Positions 54,404-64,000 of a DNA stretch of 64,000 bases are shown piece after piece. Numbering within the stretch: the first letter of the stretch is position 1; the number at the start of each line of letters is the position of its first letter. A program made the position numbers and the translations under genes. Under the pieces are notes generated by a model. That model ran no database searches. It was not told the origin of the DNA and saw only the letters and a list, made by a program, of their open reading frames with translations. The stretch comes from Plumapathes pennacea (lineage: Eukaryota; Cnidaria; Anthozoa; Antipatharia; Myriopathidae): the NCBI GenBank assembly GCA_964036295.1, contig OZ038464.1, positions 27,912,008 to 27,976,007 on the forward strand, written 5' to 3'.

Positions 54404-54808
54404 GTGATGACGTTGCGATCACGTGACTTGTCGAGCAAGCAGTTTCGCCATTTTGAAGACAGCAAGATGTGGGAGGTGGACTTGTGTGTTGCTTGCCTTA
54501 GTTGGCTCTGTGGATTATTTTATGGACCGCTCATCTTACTTACAAACGCATACGCCAGCTGCGGTAGACCCATACTAAATTTCATTGAGCGGTTTTGGCT
54601 TGGGTCGGTCCGTTCAGCCTCAAAAGCCATATTGAAAGCCATGAAAGCAAATGCAATGAACTTATCAATGAACTGCATAACTATGCACAACTGTACAGAA
54701 ATGTACGAAGAATCTGGTATCCAGAACCTGGAGAACTTGAAGGAACAAGCTGAACGAAGGCGCTCGAGATACAAAGACGAGAACCTGTGTAAAGACGGCG
54801 ATTCTTGA
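54404..54808 (+). CDS. Open frame of 134 residues, hypothetical
   Basis: ATGATGACTTTG opens a 134-residue frame ending in TGA, 90 bp after a TATAAAA at 54317-54323 and a large foldback. The frame has a hydrophobic N-terminal half (LCVACLSWLCGLFYGPLILL) and a charged C terminus (NLKEQAERRRSRYKDENL). A second short frame downstream (54846-55001) starts MRVNLKVLCILLLCIILA, which resembles a signal peptide. Neither is recognised. Both may be fragments of a decayed mobile element or a fast-evolving secreted protein. Confidence 0.2.
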   Translation: MMTLRSRDLSSKQFRHFEDSKMWEVDLCVACLSWLCGLFYGPLILLTNAYASCGRPILNFIERFWLGSVRSASKAILKAMKANAMNLSMNCITMHNCTEMYEESGIQNLENLKEQAERRRSRYKDENLCKDGDS

Positions 54809-56463
54809 CAAGCGCTTGATAGCGGATTATATGGAACTGTTTAGTATGAGGGTGAACTTGAAGGTACTTTGTATTCTTTTACTTTGTATTATTCTTGCTG
54901 ATACAAGTAAAGCGTCAGAAAATCTGACTTTTGTTTGGAATCAAAATTTCACTCTGCGTGCATTTATGTTGTTGTTGCGACATTTTGGCTCGGTGCCATG
55001 AAGGTCAAACAATCAGTGGAACAGATGGCATTATTATTTGAAAATTGGGAAATGGCTGAGGAAAAAGTGACCGTTGGTAGATCTTGCTTCGCTCAGTTTT
55101 ATTGTATTCCCACAAATGTTTATGTGAAAGAAAACCGAAGTCCTCCAAGACGAAGTCGTGAGCCAAGCCACGTACCATTGAATTACCTTTCACGCATTTT
55201 GAACAAGAGTAGAAAAGCAGGCGACTAATACAAGAATACATTTCAAAGAATGTCCCAAAGTCGTCAAAAGTTCATGATTATACCCGAGCTTACGTACTTC
55301 ACAATGCTAATGCGTTCCGTGAACGTGCATGTAAACAACATGGAAACAATAAAAAAGCCACAGATGGAAATGGAAAGAGAAAATTAGGATCACTAAACCA
55401 TCGCTGCGAGAAAGCTAGAAGCTCAAAAAGAAGATTGCCAAAAGTAACCGAGGTGCTAAGATACGTTTGTATTTTAAAATGTGTTAAAACACAGGCATTG
55501 CAAGATCAGACGTATTCAGAGATCAAAATCACAGAACCAAGTACAATGGGTTTTCTCTGTCAAGGGATATAGAAAAAAATTCCGGTCCTTCAGTTGTTGA
55601 TCCAAACAAAACGATCATCGCGGAAGCCATACTTTAAGAGCGATTTTGGCTTGCATTGTTTTTAAGCGTCGGAAGACTTGAAAATAGCCGTACACAAATG
55701 CTTGATGTGTTACCAGCGGGACCCCCGTAAAGTACGAAGGGTTGTGTTTTGCAAATGCTCGATTAAAGATACCGCTTGAACCAATGTATCTGTGTTCTGA
55801 GCAATATTTGTGTGAAAGAACATCGAATAAGTAGTAGAAGACGTGTCGAAACTTGATAGAACTTGAACTTTTTCCTGCGGGAAGAGCGTCTCCCTTTGTC
55901 GGAAACTCTGCGGCTTTGTGTAACGCGCGGCGTATACGAACAGTCGGCGTTTAACTTCGTTTTGCGTGCAGTAAAGGTTCTTTGTTTATTGTCTGAGGAT
56001 ATTGAATTACTAATAGGATTGAGGCAAATATCACGCGAGATTAAGATACAAGATCTGTCAATGAAATGTCACGAGCATAATATCATAGAACGGGGAATCA
56101 CGAATCATCAGCTACTTAGCTTTCACTCACGCCGCTTTAACAAAAGCAGGAAAGACCGGCAGGCGATTACATCGAGAATATTTGTCACTGAATACCTCGA
56201 AGTCTTCAAGGTTGATATCCAACTATCCGAGCCGTAATTGTTCGCTCCACAAGCCCGTGATGCACGCCTTTGTTGTCACGGTATTCAAACGTCTGCAGCT
56301 TCCGATAGAGATTAATTTCGTATCGACCCAGAATTTTGCGTTAAAGCTTAATGCATAGCAGTCTTGAACATATTAGTGATCAGACTTGTACATGTAGGAT
56401 GCGTAACGTCTGAGATGGCTTTTTCATACGAAGTAATTTCATCATGGGAAGTGTCATGTTTTA

Positions 56464-56795
56464 GGCCCCGTCCACACTACGCCGGATAAATTTGAAAACG
56501 CAACTTTATTCTTACGGTTAGGAAAACGCTCTTCAAAGTGGATAAATTTGAAAACGACGGCTTTGCGTTTTGGTGTGGACGAAAAACATTTTGAAAACGG
56601 AACTTTTCGAAAACCCTGACTCACGTGGTCACGTCAAGTGGTTTCAAAGATTGTCAGGGACGTTTGTAGAGCAATAACAATACATTTGGGCCCGGAAACA
56701 TTTTATCCGTTTTCCAGTGTGGACGGAAAACATTCTTGCGTTTTCAGAGTGAAAGTTGCGTTTTCAAATTTATCCGGCGTAGTGTGGACGGGGCC
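56464..56795. mobile_element. 332-bp non-autonomous DNA transposon with perfect 44-bp TIRs
   Basis: The left end 56464-56507 (GGCCCCGTCCACACTACGCC...) is the exact reverse complement of 56752-56795. It is flanked by TTA on both sides (56461-56463 and 56796-56798), a 3-bp target duplication typical of PIF/Harbinger elements. It has no coding capacity, so it would need a transposase in trans. Confidence 0.85.
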
Positions 56796-59700
56796 TTAAT
56801 GTGCTACAGCTACTTGAACATGATGCACACGCTGGGAAGATGAGATAAGGCTATTACGCTGTCTTACAGCTACTTAAGATGTCGGGTATTCCCCAGTCAA
56901 TCCCATTACAAAATGACAACACAGTTCCTCCACAAAACATGTCAGCTTGAAAATTCACTCAACAAGGTTGCCAGGTTGTATAGAAAGCGTCACACAAGTA
57001 CTGTCACGTGCATCGGAAAGCAATGAAAACTGGGTTGTTGCAAACGAAGAATATTCCTACGGGGCCTTCGATAATTGTTTTCTCTCAATTATTATAATAC
57101 ACTTTTTCGTGAATATCTGTTTGACCGAAATTAGAAGAAAAGAGGGCAAGAAAAATAAAGGGAGCTCTTGGATCCGTCATTTGCAAAAACTGACTCGGCT
57201 ATAATATCTTTTGCATATAAACGCACGACAAAAGTTTCTCTCCCGGGACCCCGCGTGTCTCTATTCATTGTACTAATGACGTCACAAGCGCACTGGCCAC
57301 GGGCCTGTCTTGTTGCTTTATCATTCGAGTGAGCTTGTATTTCACAATTATTTAGCATTATTTGGTTTTGGGAAGCGCGCGTTGTAGCGAAAACGAGCTG
57401 CCATATTCACACAGGTGGGGAAAACTGCGCATGAGCAGATTATTATTTGCAGTTTACAAGCCGAAAACAGTAGCTCGCATGAGCAGATACTTATTTGTAG
57501 GTAGTTATTTGCAGGTGGCGTAGCAGTCTCTCGGCCAATCGAAGGAGAGATAAAGTATCGAATGTAAAACTAATTATCCAACTCCCTTAATGACTTTTTG
57601 CCGGACAGTCTGAACACTAAGGTGCACGCGTTGTGACCCTATGAAAAGAACCGCTGTATTTATACAGGCGGATAATAGGTCTCTTTCGTTTTCGTTTCTG
57701 CTGTATTTTAGAAAGCTTTTATTAGCTTTTATTCTACGTACACGCCGATCCCTCCGTTTCGCCGCTTTCCTTTTCGCTCTTCGCTCGGTTTTCTCTGTTA
57801 CAGTAACTCCCATTCCCATTGTTTCACAACGCACGTGCGCACCACAGGTCACCAATTCCACATTTCTGCCCATGTACCACGTTCCCTACATTTCAACAAC
57901 CTGACTACAGCCGCATTTTAGCGCTGCAACATGTTATCACACACTAACATGCACAATTTCATATTACAATCATATTCGCCAGTTTATCACCCTCGTAACC
58001 CCATATATAACTCACCCATTATTAATTTCCACACAGCAGCACACGGGTCAAAATACCCGTAATACAATTTATACGATAAAGTAGGGGACGAAAAACCGTG
58101 TGTCAGCAGCATGCCGGATCCAAAACGAAACGAGACATAGCTGAGACGAAACTGAATACAACATGTGGTATATTAAATTCCTCGCAAGCGACGTTTATTT
58201 TGCTTTCTATCCTGAAATAAAGAATTCCGAAACTATCGTGCTGATATAAACGTTGTCGCGAATTAGTGTTTTGTCAATTATGTATATACCTGCACCTGTT
58301 CCGGTTTATCCTCGCTTCAAACAAGACCTCCTGTTGCTTATAAATTATACTTACAAGGTAATCTTATGTTCTCTTGTATTTAAACATTTATCTCAAATAA
58401 TGAACTTGTGAGGGGCAAATGAATTAATGAATGAATAAGTAGTGTTTGTTAGAACTGACTGGAGCTACTATGTAGAAACTCGATCGGCTTTCACTGTATT
58501 ATCAAAACAGACTTTTGGCTATGAACGCCAGCTTGGCTGGGTCTGTCGGAGTCATGCATAAGAATAAGTTTCACAATAAAGACATCTGGCTGGGCAAATA
58601 AACTAAAAGGATTGCGAAAAAAGAAGAAGAAGAAAAATCGGCTGCCCCTCTTTCATCTTGATTAATATGACTTTTTGAAATTTCGCTTCTGATTGAATCA
58701 AAAGTAGGCTCTCAAAGAGAAGAGATACACACTCTTAAGTCACTAGACAGACAAACACAGATAATCTCTCTGTCTCTTTTTTCTCTCTGCAAAGCGAGAG
58801 AGAAAGAGATTGATTAGAGAAGAATCTGTTTTGTAAAGCAGAGCCAGAAATTTAAAGACAGGAACGCGAAAGGGAAGCGGAGAAACTCAGAGAGACCGCT
58901 GTCTAAGCAGAATGACTGCATGTGTGTGTGAAAGCCATTTCTATGTTGAACCAATGCGTACGTCCTTGATGAGTCTGCATGCTCGCGATTGTTATCACAG
59001 CTGCCTCCACTTCTGACTACGCTTTGCGGTATAAGTCACTTTTTGCTTTCTGATGTACCTTTGTCTCACTGTTGATATTAAACTCAGTGACGCCCGTTTG
59101 ACAAATTGTTGCAAGCTGCGAGATTTCAAATCCTGATTTCTTAATAATAGGAATTATCAAAATTGTATTTAATTAATAAACCACGGGAATACATGATCAC
59201 TTCTAATGTGATGAAGCACTTGTTGCTTCGTCAGGGAACCCTAACGCGTTTCCAATTATATTGACTGGGTTAACCACAGCAATTCGGGCCCCGTTGGTGG
59301 TTCAATCGACTAATATAGAACTTAAGGAAGGATAAGAAAACCATTGCTTGTTCATTATGGTGATTGTCGGGGTCTGTGGCTTGGTGAAATATTAAATCAC
59401 AAACCGATAACATTAATTAACTTTGAAAACTCGAAGCCTTCGTCCTTCCGCATTACAACTTGCCCGTCAGTACAACACCGAATGCATTTTCAAATTGATT
59501 CTTCTCACACAAAGTCGCGGTATTTTGCTGTTAAAAAGTGACGTTTCTCTGTTAAAACGTTAGATCGGCTTAGCAAAGTATTTGATACTTTTGTTCTTTC
59601 ACAGACTCGCCCTGTCCATATGACAAGAGGTGAGATTTTACAACCGGAAACTCATTATATCTTCGCCCCCATCTTCGCCCGCCTTTTCTGTGCGTTTCAA

Positions 59701-59994
59701 AGAAGAAACGTGACTTAATCTATTATCACAATATCACAGTCTACCTTTCTTTCTCGTTAGTTGTCAAAAAACGAGCGTAAAAATTACCTGAAGGGAGTTT
59801 AAAGACACCGGAAATTCGTCATCTTCCAGTTTTCAGTTTGGTTTCCGGTGTTTATTTGGATGCGCGCGCATAGTTCCAAACGTGAGACCAACAAGTGACA
59901 ACAGTCGAATGTTTCTCCCTCCTTTTTGCTGATCTGGACTTTGACGGCATGAGGGGGGCATCTGGGGCACTTTCGATCACCCGAGCAATGTGAG

Positions 59995-62900
59995 ATGTCC
60001 GCTGGAGACGTTCAACTGTTGAGATATCGTCATCTGCCTGAAAATTCTTCTGGTTTTACGCGGCGAGCTCAAAGCGAAGACTCTCTTGTCGACACTGGGA
60101 TTTCTCACGTCGGTTTCTCGATGCTGAAGCTAAGCAAAACTCGTATTTCTGTTACTGACAGCGTCACTGTCTACTGGGACATCAAAGAGTTATGTGGACC
60201 TAACGACTGGATTGGCTTGTACGATTTAGGTGAGTTGCATAAGAAGTTTGACCTGTATTGATGATCGCGATCATGTTTAAGGGCTTAAGTTTTGTTGTTA
60301 TTTTTGTGTGTGTGGTGTTTTTGTTACTCTGGGGACGAGGTAGTCTCAGTGCAATTTATACGAGAACTCATCTTCATGTCTGATTCTGATACAACTTTCG
60401 TGAAGACCGAGCGACCGGATTTTTATGATTCATTGCACCTCCGGACGTATACGTGTGCCGACAGTGACGATATTCCGTTGATATTTTTTTACTTGTATTG
60501 TCAACTTCTAAGCAACGTTTTGCGTTTGTATATGTTGCGATTAATGGTATAGCAAACTGCATACAATCCTTAAACGCGTAAATCCAACGACGAACGGGCT
60601 TGGGGAATATATTGGTATGATTATGTCGTGCACCCAAGCGTCGATCAATGTGCATGCATATTGTTGTATGATTCCTTCCGGAAGGAGAGGACTGGAACGG
60701 TTTAGTTTCTCAAGTGAGTTTGATCTGGTCATTGCGCCTTTGTATAAATTCGCACTGTTGCCTAGTTTTACTCTGATCCACAATGCAGACTTGATTAACA
60801 AGAAAAATGTACAAGGAAATATTGAGAAGTTGATAGTTAAACCATTTGATCTGAACATCAATTGCCAAGTTCTCCAAACGGTGTGATATATCTGTGATGA
60901 CTCAACAGGCTTTTTAGCGTGTCTTTTAGACATCGCATGACTCAAAAAAGTGTCAATTACAGGTTAGCGTGCGATGTAGATTATCGTTTAAGTTTCCGAT
61001 TCGACGTTTTGCGGACAACAAGGCCGTTTTTGTTTGCGTGTCTTTCCAGATAATTAGCTTAAAATGCATCGCGCTATAAAGTGTTTCAAATTCATCAGCA
61101 CGTGCGCTTTTGTTTTTAAAATCGACAGCCACATGGATCCAGATGTGAATATCGATCTACTGAACAATATTGACATCTGAAATATTGCGGAAGACCAATG
61201 TTGAACTTGTAGACGTTTGCTTCTGTGGTGACAAGAGCTATTTTGAAGTCCCTCATAATTTCCATATTATTGTACGTACACTGGAAAACGTGACGTTTGG
61301 GAATATTAATGACCGCGAAATTTTTGTCTGAGCTACATTTTCATAGGGTTATTGTCGTTGGCTAAGTTTTCTTCGGCACGCGATAAAGTAGAAAAGTAGA
61401 CGCGATAGTTCGCGTATTTCTTTTTTTCTTCGCTTATTCAAAGAGTACATAACTTTACATTGTTTCCTTTGTCCCGAAGTGTTCGGCTAATTTTCCGAGA
61501 TCAGCTGTACTTGTTCAGGTCGGTGTACCAAAAGTATAAACAATTTTGTTGTTAGCTGTTCGGACAAAGGAGTCACTTGAGTGCACTCTATTGAATGGCT
61601 GTTTTGATTATGAGACATTCTTGCATGATATTAAATTACTGTCTTGATAAGATTCTATCGCTTCCTATAAGCTAATGACACTAATCTGTTCGTTGTGAAG
61701 ATAACTGAGTCTTTACGAGAGGACATCTGTGATGCACTTGCCTAGAGTAACATTTTTTTGTCAGAAATGTCTGCACAGATGTGCTAGTATGCCCAACAGA
61801 CATGCACGAAGGAATTGATTTTGTAGACTTTTGATTTCCAACTTTGTCAGCTGTTGATTCTCATCCATTAAGTTGTTTACATTATTTATCCATTCATAAG
61901 ATATACAACTATGCAATATGATTAAATCAAATATATTACTTCATCAAAGAAAAGAATATTTATGAGCAAATACATGGGTTGCTCTGCCTCCCACATGCGT
62001 TTGTCTGTGGATAAGGCCACAGTGCATTACGAATGTGCATCTCTTTTCTGAATTAATTTTATTATTTACTAATGTTTCATTTTCACCTGTTTCTAAATGT
62101 CAGGCTTTTTTTCCATTGAGAAACAGAGATTTTGCTTTGTATAACGTGTCTTTAAATATCCACCCCTTTCATGTATGTTTTTAATCTGTTGTGGTTTCTC
62201 TATAATCCTGATGGAAGGGGGCTAATCAGAGTTTTACTCCTGGGCATGATCTCCCAAAAAAGGATTTTCTCTGGTATTCAAGAAGAAAATGTACAGTACA
62301 TAGTTAATATATGAGTGATATAATGTAGTAATAGTGATAATTCAAGTGTACTTCTGCTAGAAAGAGAAATTTGAAACTAAAAGAGAAAACAACAAAGTTA
62401 ATTGATGCTTCGTGGGAGTGCAAGGCTGGTTGTTTACACAACAGATAGTTTTTTGAAGCATGTGGAAAGCATAACAAATTATTTTTGGAATGGAATATTG
62501 CCTTTCCAACTCCATTGCTGAAAGTGGTGTAGATCGGATAGATTTTCAGGATATGTTGAGTGCACCAATCATTATTGTGACAAATCTGCTCTGGATTTTT
62601 CAGCCAAAATCAAAGCCCAGCTGCTGGGATAGGTTTTCATAAAAAATGACCTGAAATAGTAGCTTATGTAGCTTGGATAGCATCAGTTCCAAACTGAAGG
62701 AGAGTTTCAATGAATAAGAATTAAGAACTAATTTGCAATAGTTGTGCTCACTGTAAAACCTTGTTTGTGGTTTGCTTGAAATGTCCTGGACAGCATCATT
62801 AGGAGTGAGCCATGGGACAAAAAATTAGTTTTCTTACTGCTACATGTACAATCATTTAATTTCAATCTGTACATTGTCATGAAAGAAACATTCCTTGTGT

Positions 62901-63706
62901 TTTTCAGACAACACTGTATCAGGATTCAGAATCTCAAATTACCTGGACTATAAACAGCGTGGGATAACAGGGGCCAAGAGAGGGGCCATCAAATGGGCCA
63001 TATCCAGGGACGTGATCTTACCAGAGGGTGAGTGTATGACAGTGCTCAGAATTTAAAATTGTTGAAAAGTAAAAAAAAGTTGTCCGTGACATGGTAAATG
63101 TTGGATACAAGAAATCATTTGACCTTGTTTCTTGGGGCCTTCATTCTCACTTCTCTGTCAAAAAAATCAAGACAGCACTGTACGTATTACCCAGTGAGTC
63201 CCAGAAATGATCAGAGGCCAATTTCTCCTTTCAATACATACATAATCCTCTGTATGTAGCAGCTGGGTGTGTGGAGAAAATGGTGTGTGATCTCTTGCTT
63301 GATTTGAAGCCATTCAGACCAGCATATTCTCCTAAGTATTGACACTACTATTTTGTTTAGAGATTGGGAGAATTTATAGGTGCTGATGATCCAACCATAG
63401 TTCACTCATTTGTTTAAATTATATGAATGGTTTATTCAAATGGGCAACATGAATGTTGTGGTTGTTGACTTTCAGTGGAGAACAAATGCTTTTTCAAGTA
63501 CATTCATGGGAGCAGTGGAACAGTCAAAGCCATCAGTCCTACTTTGTACATCTTCAACCCATTTGTAGAGGTAAGACAGGAACAAAATAATCTGTACACA
63601 CTTCTCTTCTTCCATACCTCCCCACCCCCAGAATAATGGCAATTATAGTGTGATAATGCAAGGCCTCCTTTTCATCTATTGTTTGTTTATTTTATTTATT
63701 ATTTAC

Positions 63707-63753
<47 letters not shown>

Positions 63754-63856
63754 TCTGTATTGTTTTCTTTATTTTCTTTTCAGCTCCAGACACCATTTCG
63801 TTCACAACTTGGTGCTGGTATTCCCACTGAAACACTGCTGGAATTTTCAGTCTCAG
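59995..63856 (+). CDS. HECW: HECW-type HECT E3 ubiquitin ligase, N-terminal exons (3' partial)
   Basis: Exons 59995-60229, 62908-63027, 63476-63570 and 63784-63856 join in phase and encode about 174 residues. The reading runs from MSAGDVQLLRYRHLPENSSG through RRAQSEDSLV, VTVYWDIKELCGPNDWIGLY, SNYLDYKQRGITGAKRG and CFFKYIHGSSGTVKAISPTL to LLEFSVS. This matches the HECW1/2 N-terminal region (HECW_N): the RSxSDxDLV-like motif, WDIKE, DWIGxY, LDYKxRG and KYxHGxSG all occur in the same order. The last exon probably begins the C2 domain. WW and HECT domains would lie right of the window. HECW proteins ubiquitinate signalling and cell-death regulators; that role is family knowledge, not visible here. 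The ATG is the first in frame and its exon is open to it. Intron 1 (60230-62907) is 2.7 kb and holds only a degenerate MITE. Confidence 0.85.
62235..62430 (+). repeat. MITE family A, highly degenerate copy
   Basis: CTCCCAAAAAAGGATTTTCT, GAAAATGTACAGTACATAG, ATATGAGTGATAT and TTGATGCTTCGTGGGAGTG keep the family order. It lies in HECW intron 1. Confidence 0.35.
63693..63755 (+). repeat. (TTTA)n microsatellite
   Basis: About 15 TTTA units in the HECW intron 63571-63783. A mirror (AAAT)n array is at 10612-10638 in a channel intron. Confidence 0.9.
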
Positions 63857-64000
63857 GTACTTGTAATGCATATATTATAATCCTTGTTACCTCTCTGACT
63901 GGAGTTCGCTTGGGTTTCACAGCTAAACCCAGTGGTACGGTAGCCGAGTACAGTTACAGTTCTGGTGTGGTCAAATTGCAGCAATGATAATCATCTTTGA
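63857..64000 (+). other. Intron start and undetermined end of the window
   Basis: After the fourth HECW exon the donor GTACTT is moderate. A possible acceptor TTTCACAG at about 63913-63920 opens a frame that reaches a TGA within 70 bp. This is either an alternative truncated ending or a chance frame. Confidence 0.3.

Larger units (their letters stand above)
46822..59994 (+). other. 13-kb intergenic region between the kinase and HECW genes
   Basis: The two genes diverge from this interval, so it holds both promoters. The first few hundred bases (46822-47150) are GC-rich with CpG and GGCCGG words, as expected for a CpG-type kinase promoter. Poly-T (47452-47489) and poly-G (48113-48134) tracts follow. 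Repeats are a 358-bp element (49888-50245), a possible LTR fragment (49017-49434), a foldback (52845-52950), a truncated MITE (53919-54101), a long hairpin (54153-54300) and a perfect-TIR element (56464-56795). I see nothing definite in 57400-59990. Confidence 0.5.

Noticed and set aside
60541..60945. Minus-strand frame of 134 residues inside HECW intron 1
   Set aside because: It starts at a TTG codon, resembles no family and lies in an otherwise empty intron.

Overview
The window is eukaryotic, intron-rich animal DNA, most likely from a cnidarian and probably an anthozoan such as a coral or sea anemone. The basis is a TRPM channel with a C-terminal NUDT9-homology domain, many short phase-consistent exons with GT-AG junctions, and a dense load of short foldback and MITE-like repeats. 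The species call is an inference; the gene calls rest on exon-by-exon translation.

Layout. Positions 1-16419 (+) hold the 3' three quarters of a TRPM2-like cation channel gene: 26 visible exons encoding about 1202 residues, with the 5' end off the window. It has the end of the TRPM homology region, six transmembrane segments with a TRPM2-type calcium site, a TRPM6/7-like pore glutamate, a short helical linker and a full NUDT9H domain with a partly degenerate Nudix box. Positions 17456-22076 (+) hold four phase-matched exons of an unrecognised gene. Positions 26336-35940 (+) encode a complete 706-residue patatin-like phospholipase in 14 exons, with Ser-Asp dyad motifs, one canonical EF-hand and a serine-rich tail. 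Positions 46821-42015 (-) encode a complete 346-residue STK17/DRAK-type death-associated protein kinase in seven exons. Positions 59995-63856 (+) hold the first four coding exons of a HECW-type E3 ubiquitin ligase that runs off the right edge.

The rest is intron and intergenic sequence. It carries at least one abundant MITE family (ends resembling TTAACCCTTTCACTCCCAAG), several rarer foldback families, one element with perfect 44-bp terminal inverted repeats, a pair of near-identical 357-bp elements 36 kb apart, and long ATC, GTCATC, TGTTG and AAT microsatellites.

The channel, the EF-hand lipase and the kinase each have plausible links to calcium or stress signalling, but nothing in the sequence shows they act together. 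They lie in separate transcription units and the kinase is on the opposite strand. The most notable points are the channel's mix of features (TRPM2 calcium site, TRPM6/7-like filter, altered Nudix box), a possible in-frame alternative donor in its S2-S3 linker, a GC-AG intron at the pore, a perfect 22-bp hairpin just inside an intron, and the EF-hand phospholipase.
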